The translations under genes were made by a program, and so were the position numbers. 64,000 nt of DNA from CAWJTN01 sp963845895 (GTDB lineage Bacteria > Patescibacteriota > Microgenomatia > UBA1406 > GWC2-37-13): positions 496,001 to 560,000 of the forward strand of contig CAWJTN010000001.1 of assembly GCA_963845895.1 (NCBI GenBank), given 5' to 3'. The notes beneath the pieces are model-generated. The model searched no databases, was not told the origin of the DNA, and was given only the letters and a program-made list of their open reading frames with translations. Positions 48,564 to 56,321 of the stretch are shown piece by piece; within the stretch, counting starts at the first letter, position 1; every line of letters starts with the position of its first letter.

Positions 48564-49121
48564 ATGGAAAATCCGCAAGTGTTGTTTTCCTGGAGAGCGC
48601 CTTTAAGACCATATAAAAAAAGGTCGAATTTAATACTAAGATTCTATCTTTCTGTAGCTCTTCTTCTTTCTTTAATTATCTTTTTTTTTGGAGACAAAAT
48701 ACTTCTTATACCGATTTGGTCTCTTTTGTTTTTGTTTTACGTTTTAACCATAACCCCGCCGCCCGAGGTTGAAAATAAAATCACCAAGTTTGGAATTGAA
48801 AGTGCGGGGGTAACCTTACGTTGGGAAACTCTTTCCCATTTTTACTTTAACCAAAGGTTTGGTTTTGACGTCTTAACTGTTGTTAGTAGGGCTCCTTATT
48901 TTTACCATGCTTATATGGTTATAACCAATGAAGAAATAAAAAAGAACCTAATGGTTATATTGTCAGAACATCTCATCTACCAAGAAAAACCGCAGAGGAA
49001 CATTACAGATAAAATGGTTGATTGGTTGTCTAAGTTAATACCAGACGAAGAAGATGCGACTAAACTTCCTCAAGCAAATCCAAAAGTTGTTTCTGCCACA
49101 CCTCAACCGGCGTCTCCCTAA
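48564..49121 (+). CDS. Membrane protein with two N-terminal helices, secretion-locus associated
   Basis: A 185-residue protein: a short cytoplasmic lead (LFSWRAPLRPYKKRS), paired transmembrane helices (about 24-60), then a soluble domain GIESAGVTLRWETLSHFYFNQRFG. The layout resembles PrgI-type proteins of CPR secretion loci but I cannot assign it. Its end overlaps the convergent HARP gene by 62 bases, unusually long for convergent genes here. Confidence 0.6.
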   Translation: MENPQVLFSWRAPLRPYKKRSNLILRFYLSVALLLSLIIFFFGDKILLIPIWSLLFLFYVLTITPPPEVENKITKFGIESAGVTLRWETLSHFYFNQRFGFDVLTVVSRAPYFYHAYMVITNEEIKKNLMVILSEHLIYQEKPQRNITDKMVDWLSKLIPDEEDATKLPQANPKVVSATPQPASP

Positions 49122-49692
49122 CACCAAAAAACCTTCCCCAATGAATTACTCCTTCATCGCTCGATATTAATGCGCCATTTAGCTCTTTAGTTAAAACTAT
49201 GAGGTCTAGGTCGGCGAGACTGTCTAAAAATCCAAAGCGGGTGGCCTGACGATATCTTTCACGAAATTTTTTTATAACTGAGCCAATTGTTACCTGAAAA
49301 TCCTTGGTTGAAAGTTCCTTTTTCCCCAACATTAATCTTCCTGCTTTCTCTATTTCTTCTTCTCCAATATTTAAACCTCTATAGCTTCTGGCCCTTATGT
49401 CGTCGATTAATTTGTAAAAAATGTTGGCGGGCAAGTTCAGTTTTCCCACGTCTGGCGACTTAACTCTTATAACAGATAAAAAATTTTTTATAAACAGTTT
49501 GTCTCTTTTTTCAAAAAAACTTAGAAACTCCTCAACAACTCTCGGTGGCATAAAAAACTCACCCATTTTCTTTTTTTTTAATTTTCTCCCAATTTCGGTT
49601 AAATAAACCACAACCTCTTCGGTTTTTTCTCCCATATCAAGACCGGACTCCATATTAAAAAAAAGGTTGGCATCTAAAATATACTTTTCCAT
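49060..49692 (-). CDS. HARP-type protein-only RNase P (RNA ligase partner/UPF0278 PIN protein)
   Basis: HARPs (homologues of Aquifex RNase P) remove 5' leaders of pre-tRNA without an RNA subunit. The 210-residue protein matches the family throughout: MEKYILDANLFF (first PIN Asp), IRVKSPDVGKLNLPANIFY, the helical lid KKFRERYRQATRFGFLDSLADLDLIVLTKEL (Asp cluster) and ALISSDEGVIHWG (Asp/Glu). ATG at 49692 is preferred. It sits head to head with dnaA, near where many bacteria keep rpmH-rnpA. Activity is inferred from the family. Confidence 0.85.
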   Translation of the reverse strand: MEKYILDANLFFNMESGLDMGEKTEEVVVYLTEIGRKLKKKKMGEFFMPPRVVEEFLSFFEKRDKLFIKNFLSVIRVKSPDVGKLNLPANIFYKLIDDIRARSYRGLNIGEEEIEKAGRLMLGKKELSTKDFQVTIGSVIKKFRERYRQATRFGFLDSLADLDLIVLTKELNGALISSDEGVIHWGRFFGVRETPVEVWQKQLLDLLEEV

Positions 49693-49699
49693 GAAGACT

Positions 49700-49705
49700 A
49701 TCATA
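49700..49705 (-). promoter_or_regulatory. -10 hexamer TATGAT for the HARP gene
   Basis: The hexamer ends 7 bases before the minus-strand ATG at 49692. Confidence 0.45.
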
Positions 49706-49770
49706 CCAAAAAAAAGGTTAAATTGATATATTTATACCCATTGACTGGTGTTGTGAAAATGTTTATCATT

Positions 49771-49789
49771 TGTGGACAATTTATCCACA
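49771..49789. promoter_or_regulatory. Two DnaA boxes upstream of dnaA (origin or autoregulation)
   Basis: TGTGGACAA (49771-49779, minus-orientation TTGTCCACA) and TTATCCACA (49781-49789, a perfect plus-strand box) lie 1 base apart, 10 bases before the dnaA ATG. They could regulate dnaA or be part of oriC; only two clear boxes are seen here. Confidence 0.75.
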
Positions 49790-49799
49790 TTTATTAACT

Positions 49800-51134
49800 A
49801 TGTCAATGCTGAGCTCTTTTTGGAACGACTTTTTAATATCTTTAGAAAAGAAACAGAACAATTTTCCCATGCTGTACTCGCTTCTAAAACAATTAAGGCC
49901 CGTTGAACTAACCGAGGAAAAAATTGTTTTAAGCTGTGAAAATCCAGGTTTGAAATTTTTCTTACAAAAGAGACTGGGAGACATTGAACGAATATTTTCT
50001 TCCTATGCTCAAAAAAATTTGTCTGTTGAGTTGATTGTGGCTTCTCAAGCAAAAAAATTAAAAGAAACTCCCCTTTTGAACTTTCAACCAAGTGCCAGAG
50101 ATCTTTTCAGTAAAAGCGGTCTTTACCCAAAATACAGCTTTGCTAATTTTGCCGTTTCTTCAACTAATCAAGTAGCGTTTGCCGCTGCTCAAGCGGTAAC
50201 AAACGGGTTGGGTCACGCCTACAATCCATTATTTGTTTACGGTGGGGTAGGGGTGGGAAAAACCCACCTAGCCCAAGCGGTTGGAAGAAGCGTCTTAGAG
50301 AAAGATGTGGAAAAAAGGGTGTTGTTTTGTCCGGGAGACTCGTTTACAAATGAAATGATTGAATCTATTCGAGGTAATTCCTCTCCCAGATTCCGCAGAA
50401 AATATCGTTTTTTAAATTTGATAATAGTCGACGACGTTCAGTTTATTGCCGGCAAGAAAGCGGTGCAAGAAGAATTTTTTCACACTTTTAATTCTATTGT
50501 TTCCGCCGGCGGACAGGTAATTCTTACCTCCGATCGTCCTCCAGAAGAAATTAAAAATCTTGAAGATCGGTTGCGCTCTAGGTTTTCAGGTGGACTAACA
50601 GTTGACATTCAACCGCCAGATTTTGAGTTAAGAACAGCCATACTTTTAATAAAGGCTAGGGAAAAAAATATTGAGATCGATATAGAAATCGCAAAAATTA
50701 TAGCCGATCAAGTTAAGGACAGTCGAGCCCTTGAAGGAACATTATTATCTCTTTATACCAAAGCTCTCAACGAAAACAAACAAATCGATTTAGAACTAAC
50801 AGATGGCTTCTTTTCTAAAAAAAATGAAATAAAGATAAAAAAAATTACTCCCAGCGATCTTCTTAGGGTTGTTTGTTCTTTCTACAACGTAAGGCTCTCT
50901 CACCTAAAGGGAGAGTCAAGAAACAGAGAGATTGTTTTGCCTCGCCAGATGGCTATGTTTTTGCTTAGAAAAGAGCTGCATCTCAAACTCGGAGAAATTG
51001 CATATTTACTAAAGAAAAAAGATCATACGACCGTTATTCATGCCATTAATAAAATTGAGGGTCTTCTAATTAAAGATCCTGTGCTTAAACAAGAGACAGA
51101 AAAGATGTTAGAAGCACTTAATTTATCTACATGA
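49800..51134 (+). CDS. dnaA: Chromosomal replication initiator DnaA
   Basis: DnaA melts the origin and loads the helicase. Domain I (about 1-75), a very short linker, then AAA+ with Walker A YGGVGVGKTHLAQAVG, Walker B LIIVDDVQFIAGK and sensor LTSDRPPEEIKNLEDRLRSRFSGG, and domain IV LSHLKGESRNREIVLPRQMAMFLL ... KKKDHTTVIHAI that binds DnaA boxes. 444 residues. Start ATG at 49800 (MSMLSSFW); the longer frame would run through the DnaA boxes. Confidence 0.97.
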   Translation: MSMLSSFWNDFLISLEKKQNNFPMLYSLLKQLRPVELTEEKIVLSCENPGLKFFLQKRLGDIERIFSSYAQKNLSVELIVASQAKKLKETPLLNFQPSARDLFSKSGLYPKYSFANFAVSSTNQVAFAAAQAVTNGLGHAYNPLFVYGGVGVGKTHLAQAVGRSVLEKDVEKRVLFCPGDSFTNEMIESIRGNSSPRFRRKYRFLNLIIVDDVQFIAGKKAVQEEFFHTFNSIVSAGGQVILTSDRPPEEIKNLEDRLRSRFSGGLTVDIQPPDFELRTAILLIKAREKNIEIDIEIAKIIADQVKDSRALEGTLLSLYTKALNENKQIDLELTDGFFSKKNEIKIKKITPSDLLRVVCSFYNVRLSHLKGESRNREIVLPRQMAMFLLRKELHLKLGEIAYLLKKKDHTTVIHAINKIEGLLIKDPVLKQETEKMLEALNLST

Positions 51135-51152
51135 TTTCCACTCTTCATAAAC

Positions 51153-51175
51153 AAGAAAGAAAGGCTTTCTTTCTT
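51153..51175 (+). terminator. AT-rich hairpin between dnaA and dnaN
   Basis: AAGAAAGAAAG (51153-51163) and CTTTCTTTCTT (51165-51175) are perfect inverted arms, followed a little later by T8. It may end dnaA transcripts or attenuate read-through into dnaN. Confidence 0.4.
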
Positions 51176-51239
51176 TGTCTTGAAAATCTCTCTTTTTTTT
51201 TATACACTTATACCCACGTTCTAATACTACTAATATAAT

Positions 51240-52334
51240 ATGAAATTAAAACTTAATAAAGAAGAATTATTGGACTCTTTAATAATAGCATCAAGATTTA
51301 CCTCTCTTAGAATAACTTCCTTACCCATACTACAAGGAGTTTGTTTAAGAACAGAAAAAAACAAGTTACATTTTTATAGTAGCACGCTAAGTTCATTCTT
51401 CCATTCCCACCTAAAAGTAGAAAACGAAAAAGAAGAAGAAATAATCATAGAACCAAAAAAAATCATCGAGTTCGTAAGTTTTCTGCCAGAAGGAAAAATA
51501 GAAATTCAAACAAAGGAAAAACAATTAATGATAAGAGTAGGAAAGACGAGCGGAAAGTTTCCCCTCATGAATGCAGAGGAGTTTCCAAAACCTCCTAAAA
51601 CAGAAGGAAAGGAACAAAAAATAAAAACAGACTTTTTTGTAAAAAATCTCCCCCTCGTTCTTTTTTCTGCTTCAACCGACGAAACAAGACCTGCGCTTTC
51701 TGGCGTTAATTTTCAGACCAATGAAGAGCTGATAATGGTGGCAACCGACGGCTTCAGACTTTCTTTAATTAAAACAAAGAAAGAAAAAGAACTTCCGTCA
51801 GCGATAGTCCCCGCAGACTTTTTAAAAGAGACCCTTTCATATATCAAAGAGGAAAAAGAACTACTCTTTTATTATTCAGAAAAAGAAAAAATAATTCTTT
51901 TTAAGCTTGGAGAAAAAGAATTTTTCTCGCGCTTAATCGAGGGAGACTTTCCTCCCTTTGAAAAGGTTATTCCTCAAGACAAAAAAACCAGCATAAAGCT
52001 TGACAAAGAAGAATTTTTAAGAAACGTAAAGCTAATCTCTGTTTTTGCCAGAGACCTTTCTAACATAATGGTTTTAGAGATAGGAAAAGAAGGAGTAACA
52101 ATTAGGCCAAAAATGGAAGACCCTAAAGAAAACTCAACCTTTCAAGAAGGGGAGGTTGAGGGAGAGGAACAGAGGGTTGCCTTTAACTACAAGTTTGTCC
52201 TAGACTATTTAAACAACGTGGGAGGAAAAAAAATTGAAATCGACATTTTAAGACCAGATGCGCCCGTTGTCTTTAGGACAGAAGAAGAAAAAAACTTTCT
52301 TCATATAATAATGCCCGTTAGGATTCAGGAGTAA
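51240..52334 (+). CDS. dnaN: DNA polymerase III beta sliding clamp
   Basis: The 364-residue ring-forming clamp has three topologically related domains. Typical landmarks: FVSFLPEGKIEIQTKEKQLMIRVGKTSGKFPLM, LVLFSASTDETRPALSGVNF, ATDGFRLSLIK (ligand pocket), and the ending NFLHIIMPVR, the family's MPMR-type C-terminus here as MPVR. It follows dnaA by 105 bases. A possible clamp-binding tail (QPTLF) occurs on the endonuclease Q protein in this window. Confidence 0.97.
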   Translation: MKLKLNKEELLDSLIIASRFTSLRITSLPILQGVCLRTEKNKLHFYSSTLSSFFHSHLKVENEKEEEIIIEPKKIIEFVSFLPEGKIEIQTKEKQLMIRVGKTSGKFPLMNAEEFPKPPKTEGKEQKIKTDFFVKNLPLVLFSASTDETRPALSGVNFQTNEELIMVATDGFRLSLIKTKKEKELPSAIVPADFLKETLSYIKEEKELLFYYSEKEKIILFKLGEKEFFSRLIEGDFPPFEKVIPQDKKTSIKLDKEEFLRNVKLISVFARDLSNIMVLEIGKEGVTIRPKMEDPKENSTFQEGEVEGEEQRVAFNYKFVLDYLNNVGGKKIEIDILRPDAPVVFRTEEEKNFLHIIMPVRIQE

Positions 52335-52735
52335 AGTGTCTTTTTAACCAAAGAGTCTGCCCTTTGGTTTTCCGCTCTGGGAATGTAGCTGTAAACAATG
52401 GGGACATTTAGTTCTTGTTCGACCACCCTTATTTTCATAATAAAATCTCTAATAATAGCATTCTTAACCTTGAATAAACCATTCAGCTGGTTAACCATGA
52501 GGTTAGAGTCAGAGAAAGAGTAAATTTTTGACACGTGGTTGTTTTTTAATACCTCGTTTTTAACATATTCTAAGGCTCTCAATAAAGCCGTATATTCGGC
52601 AAAGTTATTAGTGTTAATTCCAACTCTTGCAGAATAACTATGAATCAACCTATCGTTTTCGTATATTAAAAAAGCAAAGGCGGCGGGGCCAGGATTGTTT
52701 ATTGAACCACCATCAGTGAAGATTTTTAACTCCAT
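52325..52735 (-). CDS. RNase H family protein (RNase HI fold)
   Basis: A 136-residue protein with the RNase H acidic set: IFTDGGSINNPGPAAFAF (Asp), NNFAEYTALLRAL (Glu), YSFSDSNLMVNQL (Asp) and RAENQRADSLVKK (Asp). It resembles the archaeal/Bacillus RnhA-like type that removes RNA from hybrids, and lacks the basic handle of E. coli RNase HI. ATG at 52735; the end overlaps the convergent dnaN by 10 bases and the start abuts the Xer-like gene. Confidence 0.9.
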   Translation of the reverse strand: MELKIFTDGGSINNPGPAAFAFLIYENDRLIHSYSARVGINTNNFAEYTALLRALEYVKNEVLKNNHVSKIYSFSDSNLMVNQLNGLFKVKNAIIRDFIMKIRVVEQELNVPIVYSYIPRAENQRADSLVKKTLYS

Positions 52736-52741
52736 GGAATA

Positions 52742-52747
52742 ATTATA
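52742..52747 (-). promoter_or_regulatory. -10 hexamer TATAAT for the RNase H gene
   Basis: The hexamer ends 6 bases before the minus-strand ATG at 52735, within the end of the Xer-like gene. Confidence 0.55.
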
Positions 52748-53606
52748 GTTCACCAAGTTTTTCTTTTCTTTCTGTTTCTTCTTTAACGAGGTTTAGGAAT
52801 CTTTCTGTAGATGAGAGACGGCGGTGGCCAACAATTTTAGCTATATACTCAACCGAAGCACCATTTATCAACTGGTAAGCAATAAAAGTATTTCTAAGGT
52901 CGTTGACGGTTGCATTTTCTATGCCAACCTCCCTAAAACAACGAGTAATAATTTGCCTAATGTTTCTTATTAAAAGAGGGTGGCCAGTTCTGGTAATAAA
53001 AAGATGGTCCTCTATGGTAGAGTTTGTTCTTAATCTAAGGTATTCGGCTATCGCTTTCTTAGCCGCCCTATTAAGAGGAACCTTTCTTGCCGGGTTTTTA
53101 CCATAGGCCTTAATCTGTAAAGAGCTATCTTCAACATCCGGAATTCTAAGGCAAGCCAGCTCACCAATCTTTATTCCGGTCTGAAGCAAAACCTCAATTA
53201 AGGCATAGGTTCTAGGGTCTTCCTTACTTAAATCTCTTAGCGCTCTATATTCAAGTTTACTAAAGATTCTTGGGGGTGCTTGTGTGTATTTTGGGTGCGA
53301 AACGTCAAGCGACGGATTTTGTTCAAGAACGGCCTCATTTTTTAAATACCTGAAAAAAGTCCTAATAGAGTTTAGTTTTCTTGAGGCGGACTTTTTCGTA
53401 TAATTATCTTGAATAAGTTTATTTATAAAGGCCTCAATGTCTTCTTTGTTTACCTCTCTAATATCTGTTTTTTCCTTACCCGTAAGAAAGCCTATAAACT
53501 GTTCCAAATCCTTTTTATAAGCTATAATTGTGAAGTCTGACTTTCCTTGAGATTTTAGATAGTTAACAAACTTGTCCAGAAGACTGGGTAAAAGTACCGT
53601 GTCCAT
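52743..53606 (-). CDS. XerC/D-like tyrosine recombinase lacking catalytic residues
   Basis: The fold is complete: SAM-like core-binding domain (about residues 5-90) and catalytic-type domain (about 105-280), 287 residues. But the active site is altered. Family TGLRxSEL reads TGIKIGEL (Arg to Lys), HxLRHTF reads NDLRNTF (first His to Asn, Arg kept), GHxxxxTTxxY reads GHRRLSSTERF (His kept, nucleophilic Tyr to Phe). The beta-hairpin Lys appears kept (GKNPARK). It should bind DNA but not cleave by the Tyr route. A normal Xer may be elsewhere in the genome. Confidence 0.85.
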   Translation of the reverse strand: MDTVLLPSLLDKFVNYLKSQGKSDFTIIAYKKDLEQFIGFLTGKEKTDIREVNKEDIEAFINKLIQDNYTKKSASRKLNSIRTFFRYLKNEAVLEQNPSLDVSHPKYTQAPPRIFSKLEYRALRDLSKEDPRTYALIEVLLQTGIKIGELACLRIPDVEDSSLQIKAYGKNPARKVPLNRAAKKAIAEYLRLRTNSTIEDHLFITRTGHPLLIRNIRQIITRCFREVGIENATVNDLRNTFIAYQLINGASVEYIAKIVGHRRLSSTERFLNLVKEETERKEKLGEL

Positions 53607-53732
53607 AATTAACCCATAATATACTATATAAAGACAAAAACTTCAAGAGCATTTTATGCTTGTTTTTTTTAAGAGTTTTTGTTATATTATAACCTTACTT
53701 CAGTCAAAACATGAGTGAAGGAGGACCGTAGG

Positions 53733-54809
53733 ATGCCAAAAAAAACAACAACGTCAACCACCATAAACCCGATGGACGCCCTGCTTAAAAAAGAGCAACC
53801 TAGAAGAATTTCAAAAGGACAAGAAATTAACGCTGAGATTATTTCCATGTCAAAAAAAGGAGTCTTGTTTGATATAGGAGCAAAAGCTTATGCTGTGTTG
53901 GGAGACCTTGAGGTTAAAGAAATCTCCACATACCTTCCATATCTTAGAGCGGGAAACTTCGTTAAGGTTAGGGTGGTTTCTCCAGAGTCAAAGGATGGAT
54001 ATCCTGTGGTTTCTATGAAAAAATTTTTTCAAAAAGGCAAATGGGATATTTTAAAAGAGAAAAAAGAGAAAGAAGAAGAAATAGAAGTTGTTTGTGGAGA
54101 GTATGGCAAGGGAGGGGTTTTTTCTGACTTTATGGGAATAAGGGGAGTGATACCAAAAATTCAACTGACAGATAACTATATTAACCAACCCGAAAAACTA
54201 AACGGGCAGAAGATTAAAGTCAAAATTCTCGAGGTGGACGAAGAGAAAAATCGATTGGTGGTATCACAGAAAGCTGCCGCTCTTGGAATTTCACAAAAAG
54301 AACTTAAAAAAAGATTTAACAAAATTGTGGAAGGAAAAAAATATAAAGCAAAGGTTTTGGGGATTTCAGAGTTTGGGGCATTTTGTGAAGTTGAAGGCGT
54401 TGAGGGGCTCATCCACATATCTGAAATTTCCTGGGAGAAAGTAACGAACGCCAGTGAATACATAAAGTCAGGAGATATTGTTAATGTTGTGGTTGTTGAA
54501 AAAAACCCAACCGACTTAAAGCTAAACCTTTCATTAAAAAGGTTGACAAAAGACCCGTGGGAAGATATAGAAAAAAAATACCCAAAAGACAAAGAGGTTA
54601 AGGGAAAAATTGTAAGAAAAGAAAAATACGGATTTTTTGTCAGGCTTGAACCAGGAATAGAAGGACTAATTCACGTAAGCAAGCTTACGGGTAAGGAAAA
54701 TATGGAGACAGGACAAGAAGTAAAAGTTTTCATTGAAAAAATAAACCAAAGAGGTAGGCGCATGAGTCTTCTTCTTCCTCAAAAAGAAAAGCCTGTGACT
54801 TACAGATAA
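53733..54809 (+). CDS. rpsA: S1-domain RNA-binding protein (ribosomal protein S1-like)
   Basis: Four S1 domains in about 358 residues: (1) QEINAEIISMSKKGVLFDIG, (2) a less regular one containing CGEYGKGGVFSDFMGIRGVIP, (3) KKYKAKVLGISEFGAFCEVEGVEGLIHISEIS and (4) VKGKIVRKEKYGFFVRLEPGIEGLIHVSKL. S1 holds mRNA on the 30S subunit. The count fits short S1-like proteins better than the six-domain E. coli form. AGGAGGA lies upstream of ATG 53733, a strong ribosome site. A palindrome follows the stop. Confidence 0.88.
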   Translation: MPKKTTTSTTINPMDALLKKEQPRRISKGQEINAEIISMSKKGVLFDIGAKAYAVLGDLEVKEISTYLPYLRAGNFVKVRVVSPESKDGYPVVSMKKFFQKGKWDILKEKKEKEEEIEVVCGEYGKGGVFSDFMGIRGVIPKIQLTDNYINQPEKLNGQKIKVKILEVDEEKNRLVVSQKAAALGISQKELKKRFNKIVEGKKYKAKVLGISEFGAFCEVEGVEGLIHISEISWEKVTNASEYIKSGDIVNVVVVEKNPTDLKLNLSLKRLTKDPWEDIEKKYPKDKEVKGKIVRKEKYGFFVRLEPGIEGLIHVSKLTGKENMETGQEVKVFIEKINQRGRRMSLLLPQKEKPVTYR

Positions 54810-54832
54810 CTGTTATAATGATTATAACAGTT
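54808..54832. promoter_or_regulatory. Perfect 11-bp inverted repeat after the S1 gene
   Basis: AACTGTTATAA-TGA-TTATAACAGTT overlaps the S1 stop codon and precedes the PrgI gene. With no GC content to speak of it is more likely an operator than a terminator. Confidence 0.5.
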
Positions 54833-54853
54833 ATAACTTTTTAAATTTTCTTC

Positions 54854-55657
54854 ATGGACCAACATCCGATGCCTAGACAAATTACAACATTTGAGTTTAA
54901 ACTTATAGGTTTTTTAACCTTAAAACAATTTATTTATTTAGCTGTTTTTTTACCATCGGCTTTTATAGTTTATAAAATTTTTCCCATCCCCATTTTGAAT
55001 ATTTTTTTTGCCGCAATTGTTGGTGGTGTGGGCCTTGCTTTTGCTTTTGTCCCTATTAATGAGCGGCCGCTTGATGTTTGGATAAAAAATCTTTTTAAAA
55101 GACTTGCTTCACCAACTCAATATATTTATCAAAAACAGAATGAGTCCATATACTTTCTAAAAAACTTATTTTTTTTGAGCGATCCTCATAGAGTGATGAC
55201 TCACATAGAATCACAGGAAAAACTGTCAGCTTATTTAGCTAAAACCAAAACAAAAGAAACCGTAGACATGGGTAAACAAAACATTAATCAAATGCTAGAA
55301 AAACCAAACTCATATCTAGTTGGAAGAAGGACAGAAAATATGGTAGGACACAAAGAGGTTCCAACATCGTTGATTACGGGTGAGAAAAAACCCTTTTTTG
55401 CTGGTGAAATTAAAAACCATAAACTTATGCCCATTCCTGGCATATTAATTTATGTTAAAGACGAAAAAGGGGAAATAGTAAGGCTTTTAAAGACAAATCC
55501 TCATGGTATTTTTGCCACCTTTAATCCTGTGGTTCAAGGGGAGTATATTTTTGAGATTAAGGACCCTAAGCAGTCGTATTTTTTTGATACAATAAAATTA
55601 AAAGTAGATGACCGAAATCCAAAGCCGATAGAAATTTTTTCCAAAGAACTACTTTAA
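54854..55657 (+). CDS. PrgI-family type IV secretion protein with C-terminal beta domain
   Basis: PrgI-type proteins are small inner-membrane components next to VirB4 in Gram-positive conjugation machines. The N-terminus (MPRQITTFEFKLIGFLTLKQFIYL, then paired helices about 20-70, and VPINERPLDVWIKNLFKR) is the PrgI signature. A linker and a C-terminal beta domain, MPIPGILIYVKDEKGEIVRLLKTN, of carboxypeptidase-regulatory-like fold, make it longer (267) than typical. It is first of three co-oriented genes. Confidence 0.8.
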   Translation: MDQHPMPRQITTFEFKLIGFLTLKQFIYLAVFLPSAFIVYKIFPIPILNIFFAAIVGGVGLAFAFVPINERPLDVWIKNLFKRLASPTQYIYQKQNESIYFLKNLFFLSDPHRVMTHIESQEKLSAYLAKTKTKETVDMGKQNINQMLEKPNSYLVGRRTENMVGHKEVPTSLITGEKKPFFAGEIKNHKLMPIPGILIYVKDEKGEIVRLLKTNPHGIFATFNPVVQGEYIFEIKDPKQSYFFDTIKLKVDDRNPKPIEIFSKELL

Positions 55658-55667
55658 AACCCAATTT

Positions 55668-56321
55668 ATGGCAGCAAAACCAACCTCTCCAGTAAAGGCT
55701 TCCACACAGTCCTTTGTTGAGATCGAGGAAATTAAGGACGACATCGTTCTAATGAAGGATTATTCTGCCGCCGTTGTGGTGGAGGTGGGAGCGGTTAACT
55801 TTTGGCTTCTTTCACAAGAAGAACAATCAGCAATAATATACTCTTATGCAGGTCTTTTAAATTCATTATCTTTTCCAGCCCAAATCTTAATACTTTCAAA
55901 GAAGATGAATATCTCTTCCTATTTAGAATATTTGGATAATAAAATTAATCGTCAACCGCAGGATCTCATAAGAAAAAGGCTGACTAGCTACAAAGAGTTT
56001 ATTAAAACAATAGTAAAAAAAAATACCGTTCTTGAAAAAAGATTCTTTTTTATTGTTCCTTTTTCTCCTTTGGAGATGGGAGTGGCAGGAGTGAATGCTA
56101 AAAGTCTAAATAAAGAATATGTTGTGAGTCGCGCCAAAACATCTTTATACCCAAAAAGAGATAATTTAATCAGACTGTTATCAAAGATTGGTCTAAGGGC
56201 AACAATTTTAGAAAAACAGGAGTTAATCGAGTTATTTTTTAATTTATATAACCCGTCTGCTACCGGAAGAAGACTGGCTCCGGTTGATAGCTATACGGAT
56301 GTTGTTTTAACAAATGGCTAA
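55668..56321 (+). CDS. VirB4/TraC N-terminal-like protein
   Basis: A 217-residue protein beginning AAKPTSPVKASTQSFVEIEEIKDDIVLMKDYSAAVVVEVGAVNFWLLS and then SLSFPAQILILSKKMNISSYLEYLD; this matches the N-terminal part that in many organisms is fused to the VirB4 ATPase (TraC-type). Here it is a separate gene that overlaps the ATPase gene by 8 bases, so the two products likely form one unit. Confidence 0.75.
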   Translation: MAAKPTSPVKASTQSFVEIEEIKDDIVLMKDYSAAVVVEVGAVNFWLLSQEEQSAIIYSYAGLLNSLSFPAQILILSKKMNISSYLEYLDNKINRQPQDLIRKRLTSYKEFIKTIVKKNTVLEKRFFFIVPFSPLEMGVAGVNAKSLNKEYVVSRAKTSLYPKRDNLIRLLSKIGLRATILEKQELIELFFNLYNPSATGRRLAPVDSYTDVVLTNG

